A stretch of DNA of 64,000 bases from Taenia hydatigena (GCA_036345935.2 JADWOT020000010.1:2732571-2796570), one strand, 5' to 3'. Counted from the stretch's first letter, positions 24,504-37,629 are shown. Notes: generated by a model from the letters alone, not told the origin. Numbers and translations are program-made.

Positions 24504-24865
24504 TTACATCTTAAGCATTTCAATGTGCTCTGGCTTATTAATTAAAATAATTCTTTTGGGTTTTTGGTACTCTAGCACGAGGTCTTGGATAATGATATAA
24601 GGTTCCGGCTTGTGGAACAGGTAACGCCTCCATCTACTAGACTGTCGAACACTCAGTGCCATCTCTTCACTTTCCGTCGTTGAATGATGTCCCGGAGCGT
24701 GGAGCCCAACCGATTTTTCTCTCTTTTGTTCCATTTGGTGCATTCCGACTTCTTGTAATCAATTTCTAAACCATTTGCATTGCATTGCGGTGGTTTCTTA
24801 ACATCTAGCGTCTTAAAATAGAACTGTACTTTACAGTAACGAAAGTAAACCAAAATTTGAGACAA
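24504..24865 (-). pseudogene. Unidentified conserved frames (right arm, counterpart of 8353-8735)
   Basis: Two minus-strand frames correspond to the left-arm pair. One has GLEIDYKKSECTKWNKREKN. The other has SVRQSSRWRRYLFHKPEP and continues to KRIILINKPEHIEMLKM. A five-base tandem duplication upstream of GLEID shifts frame relative to the left arm. The region reads as protein in pieces but not as one open frame, so I call it degenerate. No family is assigned. Confidence 0.33.
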
Positions 24866-25784
24866 AAAGCGCTCTTTTTGCAGCCTCTAGACAAAATGTG
24901 GTTTAACAGAAGGCTTGCCTTGTATGGCACGTGAGTCTTGGTAGGATCAGTTTCATATCAAACCTGGTGATATCTGCTGCACTTCGTCCTTTATTATAAA
25001 GACGGAGGATCTTCGGTGTAAATAATCCTATAAATAGGCACCCACTTGTGGATGATCGATTAAACGAGCTTGCATTGAAAATCGCTTCCTACCAGTAGGA
25101 CGCTGTGAAAAATGCTAATTTGATAAGATTAGATTGAATTAAAAATAAGCAGGCCATGATAATGTGACTACTGTGTCCATAAGCGCAGCGATATCAAGAA
25201 TATTGACAGCACAAAGCATATGCTTCTTTTTTTATCTTTATTATACCATTCCAACACATGAAGTGTACCCGCGACGCAAGTTCGTCTGTACTTTTTAAAC
25301 CTGCCCCATCCATTAAATGTTTGACTAATGGGGAGGGCCATAATCTACACTTTCACCGGAATCCTTGTCGATTATAAGGAAAAACGAAATAATGGGCAAT
25401 GCCATAATGTAAGGCGAGATAGTTTAGGTTCGAAGCCATGCAATAAGACAACTGTGAATTGGTTTAACAATAACGTTGCATTGCTAGGCAAGTAATACCA
25501 TGTCGGCGAAATCAAAATAGGCTCTACCCATCATCAGCCTTAGCTCTAGGTTATAGCTATTGTATTTTGTGCTTTCTTAATATTTTTGACGTTTAGCAAA
25601 TGTCTTTAAAGGTTTTTTGCTTGCCACATTAGCAGATGCCCCGTCTTTTGCCAAAATTTGCTGCTTTTTATAGCCAGAATAATAATTCGATGTAAAGGCG
25701 TTACAAACGTAATTGTATATTAATGGAAATTACCCTTAAAACAGTAAGGAGCGCGAGGCGATCAAGGAACACCGCTCTTTATTT

Positions 25785-26054
25785 CTTTTAAAGTTTTGGA
25801 AAATTCCTGTTACTAATGGGGGTTATATTCATTTTGCACTACACTTTGAGGATTTGAAGCTGGCCAAACCTTCGGTGCTTATCCGCGGTACTTTTTCCAC
25901 ACGTGACCGTGTCCCTCCTACAATTCAAGCCATTGCGCAATTAATTTTAGAAGTTAGCCGCTTGTTTAGAACTGACATCCTCATGAAGCAATTATTAAGT
26001 TCCGACTTTTGCATACAATCGGCACCGAACAGCCGAGACGCAAGTAAATTGTAA
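25785..26054 (+). pseudogene. Unidentified conserved exon (right arm)
   Basis: The plus-strand frame contains HFALHFEDLKLAKPSVLIRG and VPPTIQAIAQLI, the counterpart of 7283-7537. The exon probably ends at the donor GTAAATTGT just after RDA; beyond it the frame stops. Substitutions against the left arm look partly protein-conserving. Function unknown. Confidence 0.42.
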
Positions 26055-26068
26055 GTTTATTTCCTTCG

Positions 26069-26344
26069 ATGAAGAGAGACGTGGTACAAGATTTTACCTG
26101 CCCCCATGATGCTGTTGGTGACAGCGATGGCAAAATTGAGGACATTAGACGTCTCTTCAACGTAAGACGATCCTCTCGTGAAGACGCTGCTAGCTATTTT
26201 GCAAAACCGTCTGATGACACCGAAAGGCTTAATTTGGGTGCACAGAGTCAGATGTCCCACGATGCAACGAACTTGTGCTCTATAGTTGACTCTTTACGCA
26301 CAGGCGACGAGTTTGACTATTCAACCAAACATCCGGAACCGTAG
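26069..26344 (+). pseudogene. Unidentified conserved C-terminal frame (right arm)
   Basis: The plus-strand frame has DGKIEDIRRLF, SSREDAASYFAKPSDDTER and a stop within a few codons of the left-arm stop. An acceptor-like TGTTGGTGACAG precedes DGKIED, so the first 30 or so codons of the open frame are probably intronic. It is likely the 3' exon of the gene that includes 25785-26054. Confidence 0.42.
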
Positions 26345-26420
26345 CATACGGTCCTCTCCGCATGAAGAATCTGCCATTTTTCCGGGTAAGTATAAACCTT
26401 ATCTTTTAATGAGGATTCAG

Positions 26421-29400
26421 TCAATCAGGAGTTAGCTCCATGTTGGGAATGGGTATTTCGTCATATGTGATGGTTCATTATGTTTGCACATCGCGTTCCT
26501 CTCCAGCACAAATCAGTCCAATTTACAGGCAGGCGTCTCTCCCCGGCTATTGGTCTTTGAGTCTGCTTCGCTGTTTCCTCAGCTTACCTCTAACTCCGCC
26601 AGATATGCTGCGGGCGTGGCGAAAAGTCTCGCGTTCAAATCCCAGCTGAGCTACGCTGTTCACCTGATAGTTACGGGGTCATCTGATTCAAACAAATTCA
26701 CTCAAATTAAACTCAAATAATGTGACCTTTTGAAACAGTTGACAGCAGAGGGACCCAACAGACAAGAGCAATGTAATTTCTACTGTATTGTCTAAAGCTA
26801 TTAGAGGCGGTCAATTAAGTCCAAAAACTTTGTTGGTCCATGACCTATTATTCAAAGCAAATTCGTCTAACTTCCTTTGATAGAATTCTCTTGCGGTTGA
26901 ATTGATCTAGAATAGCAGATGTATTGTGTGGAATTAGTGTCCTTTAGCACAAAAGCTGCGCACTCATGTTCCAGAGCCTACATCAAAACATACTGATCAT
27001 GCTGTTCGTTTAAAGGATTTCCTGTGCACTGCGCATTAATGCCATGCGTGTGGCAGAATCCTCACAGCCTCGGCTTAGGTTTGCTTAGGCCGCACACTAT
27101 CTTCATAAATAAAGCCAGAGACATCGCCAACTGCAGCATCTTCAGACACATGATATAATGCGTGTGCATCCAAGATCTATCTGTCAAACAGTCAATTCTA
27201 TTAAAGCTGTCAAATCATTGCGTTGTGTAAGCAAAAAACAATTCTTCATGATTATTTGAACTGGCTCAATTCCTGCTCAGATGCCAAGTGTAATGGCAAC
27301 ATAATTTACTATTTTTAACACACTTCTACTTGCAAATACATGAGTGCGATTTCCGCAAGAGGAATTTTCACTTCCAGCTTAGTATTACTGTGCAAATATT
27401 CACGATGTTAACGCAACTGCGATGTCTTCGTAACGTTTAAACCAATTTGAGAGCAAAGTCTGCAATCTTGGTATTGCGTTTTCTACTTTAAAAATGAAAA
27501 AAAAAAAATAATTAGCAAGGAATATATAACCCCAGAACGCCATGATGAAAAATAAGTATAAAAAAAACTTAACTGACTGTATACGAAAGTTTGAAGAATT
27601 CTTATCAATAAGCTATTAACAATCCGAGCAAAACTGAGCATTATTTCAGAAAACAAACGGGTCATCTCAATTACAGCTCCATTTTGCACATCTCGACGGA
27701 TGATGTTAAACTTACCTGGAGCGAGAGTGTTGTGAGAGTCTCCTTAATGGAAAGCCAGGAGTCATGACATTTGACGATATCTGAAGAAGAAACAGTCCTG
27801 AACACGGAGTCCATAGGTCTTTAAACCTGGAATTATCATGAAGAGTTTTACAGCTGACAAAAGATTGGCTAGCAAACATGCATATGCTTTGCATAAAGCA
27901 GTAACGACACTCGCAGACTGAGACTGTGAGGCAAGTAGATGCTTTGGAATGCGACTGACGGAAAATCCGAGAGTGCGTATCAAATTTAAAGCAATGGCAG
28001 TTTATTTTTAAAGCACCGCCGCTTTAAACGTTTGAACCAAGGACATTAGGTTGTGACAGTTTGTCTCTATCCAGTAAAGGCGGGCCGCAAATGTATCTCT
28101 AATACTCTCCTCGACAATGAAGAGGAAGCGTCAACTTTCAAGAGCGTCACCATGTTGTTGCATTAAGATACATGAAAATGAAGGAATTTCGGGTTTATGT
28201 TATGGAACTGAGAAAACGTTTTCTTTGAAACGCAGGATATCTCGAAGCCAGCAACAACTAAATGGACTAATTTGTGCTCAGCTCATTATTAGAGGCAGTA
28301 AAAATTAGCATGTCGCCTGTGCTGTGGGTTCACTACGCCGTCCCGACTTTATGAATAAATTCTTTTTAAGGTTTCTGCGTGTGCCATCTCGAAAAGCTGA
28401 CAAAATTTGCAGTCGTTGGCTAAAATATGCATCAGTTAAAGAACGGAATATTTGAAAACGGAGCTCAGCTGAAAGCGCCAAATGACGGTACATTAGATTG
28501 CGTTTAACCTCTCTCGTTAGAAATTTGCAATCGTCCAGTATTATACTAGTAGACTAGAATACCAACGGTAAAGTAGTGAACACTGTTAAAAACTAAATTC
28601 TTGTATTCCAGACTGCAGGTACTCATTGGCAAAATTCGCAAGTGAGTTTATCAAACGACCGCAAAAGTTTGATTTCATGAGGAGCAGATAGTTTTGCTGA
28701 CCACCAGGTGTGTCCATAGGTAGAATATGGAACATTGGCCAAAAAGTAGAGCCAAGAATTAGATTGCGGCATTTAGCACAGCCCCGTAGAGACAGAGTTT
28801 AGCGCATGCCCACATTCCTGACGTCTGTATGCATGTAAGCCAAGGATCTCTTCGGAACAAAGCTTATCTGCCTCTGCTGGGATGCCAGCACTTTTTCCAT
28901 CCGATGCGTGTTCACTGCTTTCGCACCGCTAAAGCTTGTCATAGGCGTAAATAAATCAGCTTGAAGATCCTTTAAAGTCGGGCGTGTTTCCTGCTGTCAC
29001 CAATGTAGCAGCCTGAGGCTTCCTCTGAGACCAAAGAAAGCGAGTTACCTAAAGAAAATATCCATAGTCAACAAGTAGATTAAAAATCGGATGCCCTTGG
29101 CAGGCTTAAAGGCCAGCTCACACAGCACAGACAACGTGGTCCATCAAGTGGTCGCAGCGGAAACCAGCAGTCGAACAAAAAATGCATTACAATTAGAGCG
29201 GCAAGATTTATCAGGCACCAAGTAGTACTTACTGGAGATTGCGGATAAATGCGAAATAAGTTTCGATTTATCTCCTAGTGAGGTGGTCAACAGGCGGACG
29301 GTCAGACATTCATTGTGCTCTCTGAGCCATGCAGACTAATCGTAAAACTGTCTTCAGAACTAAGTTGATACGAGTCTCAAACTTACGAGTGTCGATAAAT

Positions 29401-29857
29401 TCACTTCCACGACTTCGCCGCTTAAATTATTCGCATTGCTTCTTAATTATTCTTTAGTTCCTGGTGGCTTCTTAGCCCACAAACAATGAAAAGGATCTGC
29501 CGCCAAGCAGCGATGACTAAACAATATTCACTGAGCCCATTAGAAATATTTTTCCCTTGACTTCAGACTTCGCAACAAAGCCCATAAATGATGCAACCGC
29601 ATTCGAGCATTACAATGATTACGCCAATACAGCTTCACCGACAAATCTGATGACTGTGTAAAATACCTCGCCATCGCACAATAATAGATTTGCAGATCAA
29701 ATACTGATATGACAACACTTGCGTAAGGAAGAAATGCTTTTGTTATTGGCGGTTGAATTCGGAGTAGATAATTAAACTGGTCCAAACAGCATAACGATTA
29801 CGGCGGCGCTGTAGTCAATCGAGACTCATAGGATTGAGTTCGCCTTCATGCCTCTTG
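26421..29857. other. Intergenic stretch
   Basis: Short unrelated open frames only. A 12-base A run near 27496 is the only simple sequence of note. A tRNA-like TTCAAATCC near 26635 is rejected below. Confidence 0.45.
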
Positions 29858-30096
29858 TCATGCCTTCTCAAATATGTTCCTGCTATTAGTAATGCAAATA
29901 AGATCCTGCTCAGCGCAATGTATTCGCCAATTTACTGATGCAGTCACTAGCAGAATATCCTTTACAAAGTCGAGTTGTTGGAAAACACGCATAAAGAAGT
30001 CTATTCGCTATTCCTCCCTCCTTATCACATCAACAATAATTATTACGCTAAGCATCTGCTCAAGAGAAACGCACGCCAAGATACCTAGAATTTTCG
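29858..30096 (-). pseudogene. F-box/ARF-like family relic C
   Basis: This aligns with residues of about 215-292 of the intact family exon at 31737-32654. The stretch IIIVDVIRREE matches IVIIDDVKQKE there, and further on NWRI and ITNSRNIFE match the family C-terminus. In-frame TAG and TGA codons interrupt it, and no F-box part is found upstream. It shares features with the relic at 63710-64000 (an ILG motif where the intact exon has LNA), so the two form a subgroup. Confidence 0.6.
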
Positions 30097-31736
30097 TCCT
30101 ATTTATGGGAAGGTAATCTAACAACACTAAATGCGTAAAAGAGAGTGCGAAGCCATTTTCATGACATCCTTGTTTACTGAGACGCATGTGCATGCGTTCG
30201 CCTCCGGATAACATCTTGATGAGCTCATTCAACTACTCTGCTGCAATTCGCAATGCTCCCGTATCGTCTCCGATACATCATATTTGCCGACTCAATAACA
30301 CTTTCACGAAAGGAGAGCCTTTTGCATAGCCGGGCCGCTACGCGTGCTTAGTAAGGGACGAAGTTCGCCTTTCATTCCTTTGCACATCAACTGTTGCCGC
30401 TCCCAGTGTTGAAGTAGACAATATGCTTGCCATTATGACCTTTAGCTAGGAAGTGGCTGAAGCTCACAAATTTACATCAAACACAAGGAATAATCTTATT
30501 TTTTTCCTGTAATGTTATCGGCTTTTCGAAATTGATGTGAAGAGTTTTGCCTTATTTGCGAGTGCAAAGGGGGAGGAAAGCCGCCATAATGGCAAAGAAG
30601 CAGGCGTCTAAGCATAATTTGTAGTTGGATAGGCGCAATTTACTATTCACATACGTAAGCAATTGTGTATAGGCTGTGAATGAGCTGGATAGAAATAGCA
30701 ACCCACATTAGGCAAGCGGAATCAAGTGGAAGTCAGCTTGAATCTGCAAATATAGCTCAAGGAGTTTGGATGGATAAAAAATGCAGTTCGAAGTCCATTT
30801 GCTCAGAGATATCTTTATTGGACCTTAAAACGCTTACGAATCAGAATACGAAACTAAGCTGATTCGTTTGCTGGCTTGATTTTACCTGGTTAAAGGTGAA
30901 TACGGAGTTTCAGAACAGTGTTTCCTTCTAAAATGGAATTGCCAGGCACACACACAGCCAATTCTTCCTTCAAGGTTGGGAGGCGTAAGAATGATTTTTC
31001 TCCTGTAGTGTAAAAATTGAGTCGAAAGGGAGAAGGCAAATTAATAACCTAGCGTAAATTCTTTTTTTGAAAGATTCTAAAGCATTTTTCTGCTGATTCA
31101 CATCAATTTTAGGTGCATGCCAATGCTGCTCAAAATAAGCAACTAGCCAATTTAACAATATATTGGCCTCGTAGAATTTCCAGATTAAAAGTTTGCCTGG
31201 ACAGCCGAGATGGAAATCGCGTTCGATGCCGAGGAACAGCCTTTACTCTATGTATGTAGCCAAGTCAACAATCAGGGCAGAAACCTTCAACTGTGGCATA
31301 TACCATTGACAGCAGCAGATACTGGACAGACTCAATTACGATCTGATACAAAAAATCTGTTACCACGGTCTAAATCCATCGTTATGGAGGCCGAGTCAGG
31401 AAATGCTAGCTTTATCGCTCACGACGTGATGTGATATATCATCTGCAAAAAATGTAGCCACTCCTTAAACTGCATTTAAACGGTGCTCTAAGTGTTGAGT
31501 ATCTATCGTCATTCAGCTGCAAAGAAGATTTGTAGTCCCTTATGCATTCACACTTTTATCACCCTGCGTGAGTTTAAAGGCGTCCATCAGAAATCGTGAT
31601 ATGGACTTGGAAGTAGGTTGCATTCATCCAGCTTCCTAAAAATGCCCTTTGCTCAGTTTGCCTGCAAATTCAAGTCTATGTGTTTTCTACGGCCCGTGGC
31701 TTATCAAGTATATAATATTAAATGGCCCCTTTGTAG
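30097..31736. other. Intergenic or upstream region of the F-box gene
   Basis: A 74-codon plus-strand frame at 31210-31434 lies about 300 bases before the intact F-box exon. It could be an upstream exon, but I see no supporting homologue near the other near-full copy. The N-terminal exon of the F-box gene, needed because the long exon has no early ATG, is not identified. Confidence 0.3.
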
Positions 31737-32654
31737 GTGAAACCACATGACAAGAAGATAACGGATCTTTATCAAGATTTAGTTAAACAGTTAAGCAGAT
31801 ACCTCAACGCTGTGGATATTGTCAATATTTGTGCGGTGATTTCTGGCTGGAATTGGATTCTCTTTATAAAACGACCGTATTCATACATTAGCAAGTGGAA
31901 GTGGATTGACAAACGAGTCTGCACAACGCCATATTCAGGTTCGCAAACCCCTTCTTGCACAAGCATTTGCAAAGCTATTGAGCAACACTTTCACCAGATG
32001 CAGTTTGATCTCCAGTTCTCGTCAATTCGAGCTCCTTACGGTTTATATGAAATAGTCAACTGTCTTCTTTTGATTTCCGTCATGGCAAGAAGAGAAAATC
32101 CTGACCACCCTATTCTTCCATTGTATGTAAACAGCAATGTATTTCTGAGCATAGTGAATTCCACACGTCGTACGACGGTATACGTTCAAGCATTTCGTTA
32201 CGACTTTCCTTTGTATGTCTATAATTTCTCTCCGGATGCTAATAAATTCACATTTTTTGGCAGTATATACGCGAGAAGCCTGCGCAGACGAAGAGCACAA
32301 CATGCTATGATGGACCGCATTCTCTACCTACTTGAGCTTTCTCAGTTTGCAAGGAACGGTTCCAATATTGTGGCTGAGCTGAATGCCATAGTGATGACCT
32401 TGTCGCCTAAACAAACATTCGGCATAGTGATTATTGATGATGTGAAGCAAAAGGAGGAGAGTGGAATGGACCTCTTCATGCGGTATGCAGAGAAACTCGG
32501 TTTCGCAGAGGGCTCTCCGCTGACAACCGCACCAATGAATTGGCGAATATGGCATGTGCAAGATAGTGGTAGTCACATCACAAAGCGCCGAGACATATTT
32601 GAGTGGTTTCGTCAGGATGTGATTTGGAGGAGAATGCAAGAATCTACAATTTAA
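31737..32654 (+). CDS. F-box protein with degenerate ARF-like GTPase domain (FBXO4-like), main exon
   Basis: This is the longest intact frame in the window, 305 codons after a CCCCTTTGTAG acceptor. It opens with GTG and has no ATG until about residue 88, so translation must start in an upstream exon. Residues 10-45 fit an F-box (LYQDLVKQLSRYLNAVDIV, then a W at 38-40), the SCF ubiquitin-ligase adaptor motif that binds SKP1. Residues about 135-300 fit an ARF-type fold. RILYLLEL resembles the strand before the ARF DSxDR loop, IVIIDDVKQKE sits where NKxD should be, and NWRIWHVQD then DIFEW resembles the ARF C-terminal end. P-loop and NKxD are missing, as in FBXO4, whose G-like domain recruits substrates. 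The acceptor and first codons are conserved in copy B. The orthology is inferred by eye. Confidence 0.6.
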   Translation: MKPHDKKITDLYQDLVKQLSRYLNAVDIVNICAVISGWNWILFIKRPYSYISKWKWIDKRVCTTPYSGSQTPSCTSICKAIEQHFHQMQFDLQFSSIRAPYGLYEIVNCLLLISVMARRENPDHPILPLYVNSNVFLSIVNSTRRTTVYVQAFRYDFPLYVYNFSPDANKFTFFGSIYARSLRRRRAQHAMMDRILYLLELSQFARNGSNIVAELNAIVMTLSPKQTFGIVIIDDVKQKEESGMDLFMRYAEKLGFAEGSPLTTAPMNWRIWHVQDSGSHITKRRDIFEWFRQDVIWRRMQESTI

Positions 32655-35600
32655 TTAGCTGCTACACCAGGGTTAATGAAAGGTATATCTTCTCCCAGAG
32701 CGTCGTTTTTGCCTACCCTGTGGTCGGGATTGTGGTCTTTGTCACTTAGACGAGGTTATCAATGACAGTTCTAGCATGGCCAACGCTTTGAAACTGATAA
32801 AGCAAAAAGCAGTAGATGTATTTACTAGCATGGTATGATTTGGGCAATGTTGACAAGATGATTTCTTTATGTTTTTCATAGTGGTGTCTTGTCCTACTCC
32901 TGCTCATGTTCCTTCATTCCTTTGGTTGATCGGGTTCCCGCCTCTTCATCTGCGTCCGTCTTATCTAGCGCCGATTTGAAGGTGATATTATAACTAGATT
33001 AATTGCGTTCACGATTCCAGAAATACTTTGCGCTTATCTACACTCACCTAGTTTGATGTTTACCATTTACGTCTTTTATCAGGGACCAAATGCCTCAATT
33101 GATTGCTCATTTTCAGGGCTCTTCTTCAGACCTACTTCAACAGCTCCTGAAATTCTTAGTAAAGTTGCAAGATTTCTGCACCAAAACGAAATAACTTAGC
33201 GGGGTTTCAACTATTTCGTCTAATTTTGCGACTAATAGCCACCATCCTCATTCATATAACTCACACAGTTGCTTATTTGTCCATACGTAAGCACACAGAA
33301 CTCCATGCTTGAAATACATGAATAGGTAAGCGCCGTTATTGCTTTCATTGGCAATTCTGTGGCCTAGTGTTTCATGAAGAATGCACGATTCCATGTGGAA
33401 CAGTGTTCTGTGTCCCGAATTCTTCCGTAAGTGATGGGCTCGGCAGCAGTGTAGAACTGCGTAAGTACAATGGTATAACGAGATGACGCTTTGCTGTAAG
33501 TGACGCACAGATTACACACTACTCACGGGTAAAGCGTGGACCCAGTACAGTTAGTAATGCGAGTTCATGAAATGCTATTGCATTTAGCTGCCAAGTGCCA
33601 AGATACGATCCCATTACCGGTCTGACGACTCCTTCCATATGGCTTAATCGTCACGCAATAATATGGGCCGTAAATGTTTGCTGATGCTAGGCGCTTTTGC
33701 AGTCGGTCATGCATAGAACAGAGCCGATGGAGAAAATAGTAGACAAATAACTCACTAGTTTGCAGACTGGCTAAACATTGTGTGCTCCTTTTTGCACTCA
33801 CACCCTCCTTTATCACAATACATGAGTCTCCAGCCCATCCAAGTCCATCTACGATAAGTCGATCGGTAGGAGTGACGGTGTTGCTTTTTTCTGCCCAATC
33901 TGAGGAAAGAGGTTATGGAGGACCTCTTGATGTTGTTTGGATATCCTGTGCCTACATGATCGCACGCACATCGGCATTGACATATGGTCGACGTCATGCT
34001 TACTTAGAAAACAATAGATCTTAGGCATATGAAATTGACAAATAGGTGATGCTCAAATGTGAGCTAGCCCTTTTATCCAATCGAGTGGGAAATGGGTGCG
34101 TCTGCAAATGATCCAGCAAGTCAGTTGCATTCAAAGGACGTGGTATTGAAACATTTGTAAAAATGGCGTGTCACACAATGGCACACGTTAGCAAGGTTCG
34201 GTTGCGGTTAGTGCTCTTCGCCTTTTCCGTAAAGCCATAAAAGCGCATTTTGTGCGTCCCTTCTCTATTAGGCATAAAAGAGTACTGCTGACATCAAGTC
34301 CAAAATCATTGGAAAAGTCCAGAAGTCCCGAGATCCCAGAGCCCCATCATCCCCGTGTACAAAAATTGTTGCAAGATTGTCCCACTACAGAATAGCGCAT
34401 TAAAATTACCGCCGCATTGCATGCAGATTTAATTTTAACTGCCCAATTTTAGGGTCATTCCACAACAAGTAGAAGCATGCTACGGGACGAGATGCCATTG
34501 ACCGTTTGCGCCTTCAACTTCTAAGTGTTGCATTCGCTTCCAATGGTCATTGCCTCAATGACGGAGATAAAAATTTGAGTACCCAACCTTTACTATGAGG
34601 CAATGCTAATTTAATCAGCACGGTTCTAGAGATCAATTGGTCCCGTTGCTGTCGTTCGAAAAGTAAAACACTACTCTTGACATCATTTGTAGGCCAGAAT
34701 TGTGAGCTTGCTTTAATGTTCTAAGAAAGGGGGACAACCTTGCTATTTAATGAGTTGCTTTTGCTTTGTTAAGTGATTTTTACAAAACTTGGCTAGTTGA
34801 AAACTTTCTATTTGGATGTTGTGCTGCCACATTGCAGTTGATATGCATCAGGCAGAAGTGGCGAGAAATTTATCACAGATTTGATTCTGGGTGTTTTCCA
34901 GTTTGCAGTGATGTGAGTGACTGTAGAAGTGCGGGAGAAAAATAATGGATTTATCATAAAAGGGAGTTAGCAGAGTGGGTGGATTGCAGTTATCCTTTGC
35001 GATGCGCGTGTAGACACAAACGCCTCTAACGACCTAGCAAATCGACTTATGTGCTAGCCTGCATGTCCAAAATTGTAAAGCGGATGGTGGGAAGTTGTAC
35101 AAATATTTTTGTATCATGGAATCAAAGCATGATTATGCATCTGTTTTATTTAGAAGGGTGCATTCCATTCAATTACTACTTTTCAACCTTTGTCACATTC
35201 CACGAAAACTGGCTCTGAAGTATCGCGCATTAACAAAAAGGATAAATCAAAATGAACTTCTCGGATCAGAAGCCTATAAGCCCAACAAGCTCATGCAAAC
35301 TTTAACTGGGGCTGTTTTGCCCTAATATGTAGCAAAATACGGCTTGACATATGCTGATAAGAGAGATCGGGCTGGGATACGAGGTTAAGAGGAAGAATGA
35401 AGTATGCTGGACTAAGGTTGGAGGGCTGATATTCAGCCATGATGATCCACTACCACCTCCCTCTCAATCGTATCGGCCACAGCTGCACAATGCTTGTTTT
35501 AGTCAAAAGTACAGACAAATTTATGATTTTCTAGAAATGCGCGATATGCCAAAATGCAGCTGCGTGCGCAGCTCTAGCAACAAATCCTATCAACAAATCT

Positions 35601-37629
35601 AAATCCTTGCAAGCCCCAACGATACCATGCCAATATGCTACAAACCACTTTATCATGTTGCCGAAGTTGTAACTGACTTGCTAGCATTTTTGAAGCTATT
35701 TTTGCTTAGTCACGTAGAATAGGAGCTTGCATGATTGACGTCACAAATAATAACAGTCTTTTCCTTATCAATTAAACTTATAAACACATTCACCTCTGTA
35801 ATGCATGGATAAAATGCCCGTTACATAATTTGGAAGGGGTAACGAGCGCAGACATCGCTCTACCAAACATTGGCCGTCTCCACCAAGGCTTTATGCGTAA
35901 ATTCAACAACTTCAACATTAAAATTCTGGTCTTTATCTAAAGGTGTTCCATTGCATCGTAATTACTGCGGCTGTTGCCCACCATGTTGAATAACGTCGAT
36001 TGATTTCCGAACTGGTCCGCCTCCATTACATACCGTACACATACGTATGTTTCACTACTGCCCCTTCGAATCAGGCGTCATGTTTCTGCTTACACAATTT
36101 GATCGTTAGGTTGTGCCAAAATTGCCAATAAAAGTTAACAAAATCGTAAAATCGTTCCTCTTATATCGCCACTTGTTCTCAAAGAAAGTGTTACCTGCCT
36201 TGGAAACAAGCAATAGTTTTTCCAGACTTTATTCTGCAAACAAGATTCAAAATTTTCCTTAAATAAAAGTCCTTATTGAATGTCTCTGTATAGGAAGTGT
36301 TTTCTATGCCCTACAATTAACCTGCGGAATCGCACCAGCCACTACTTTTACCCAGTCTGTGAATCGAGTGGAATAGTCAAAGCTTAATTGACATGAAAAC
36401 GAGCTTTTTGTGGATAATCCCATCACAAATGTGCGGTCAAGTCGTCATAGTGTCTCGGTGCAACCATTTCGCCGTAGCTGCTCCTTCCATGTGGATATTG
36501 TAAATAGTGCAACAATTAAGGTTGCAGATAAGTCCCAGCGGATGCATGCAAGGAGCATGAGGTTCCCTAGCCTGGTCAGAATAGCAGGCATAAATTAGAG
36601 ATTTTATCTGTCATCTCTATATGCCAGCAGCAGCATTTTTGACATCAGCAGTGCGTTGAAAATTAGCCAATGTCAGCGGATCACTAATCAATCAACCAAA
36701 ATGGAAGTCAAAGGAAGCTTTGTAATGGTTTACTCCATGACAAAAATTGACGAAGTATCATCAGTTTTAAGAGATTGCCAAGCTTTGCTTAAACACACTT
36801 TCTTATAATCATCTCACTATTTATCTCATCTACAACAGGGACAGTGCCACGACTCTTCTGATTTAAGAGGCTTAGTCACTCTACCATTATAAGCGAGAAT
36901 TCTTTGGCAGCAATAAGCACTTAAAGATGAATGATAAGGCCGTTATAGTGTGTTGTATGCTTATCTTACGCATGTAACCACGTAGTAAATAGTCGGGTGC
37001 CTCTGCTTTACCTTAAATGTCTTTTAGATAATATACCTCATTCGGGATTCTTATTGCCAGAAACCAGGAATGCTGTCACATTTGGTAGTTGCCAAGACTG
37101 TAATAGCAGCCTCGGTAATTTAATGCGCAAGCGGTCACTCTTTCGTAGGCAGGTTATTTGTCCTCCTTAACTCAACTAAAGTTGCCATCGAAAATGCCTT
37201 TCAAAGCCACTAGTAGTGCTAAAGTTGAAGCATTTTAGCGGTCAGCGTTTAGACACGTGTTTAAACACGTTTCCATCATCGTGATGCTTAGGTATGGATT
37301 GGCAGTCCATTATTCATGACAACTGCACCATTTGCAAAGTCCAGGTACATGTCATCAGGCATCCATCGGCAATACTAGGCTTTTGATTGGTGGTGTGATA
37401 ATTGCATTTTAATTCATAAAACTTGTATTGTGTATGTAATACTTAATTCTTTAAATGCGCTTTGTAGGCCAAAGACGGGAAGTCAATTTGAATCACGTGA
37501 CGGAGCAGCGCGGAGACTCGCTGGAGCGTGACACATCCTCGGCCTGAGCCCCATATCTCGCCTACCTGTATTTATCACCCCATACACATTAAAGATATCT
37601 AAACGTAAACAGACTTTTACTATCAAGGG
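32655..37629. other. Intergenic stretch
   Basis: Many short open frames, none with a recognisable motif. No clear AATAAA was seen close behind the F-box stop. A 16-base palindrome at 37255-37270 is listed separately. Confidence 0.4.
37255..37270. repeat. Perfect 16-base palindrome
   Basis: ACGTGTTTAAACACGT is identical to its reverse complement. It contains a PmeI-type GTTTAAAC core flanked by ACGT. It could be a dimeric transcription-factor site or chance. Confidence 0.5.

Larger units (their letters stand above)
24326..26420 (-). repeat. Right arm of the 2.1 kb dispersed inverted duplication
   Basis: Reverse complement of 6893-8953 with scattered substitutions and small indels. The arms point towards each other with about 15.4 kb between them. 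Zinc-finger copies 1 and 2 lie near the two arms but share one orientation, so they are not part of the same inverted unit. Confidence 0.75.

Noticed and set aside
26600..26650. tRNA-like B box (GCGTTCAAATCCC)
   Set aside because: The flanking bases do not pair as a T stem and no A box or acceptor stem fits upstream.
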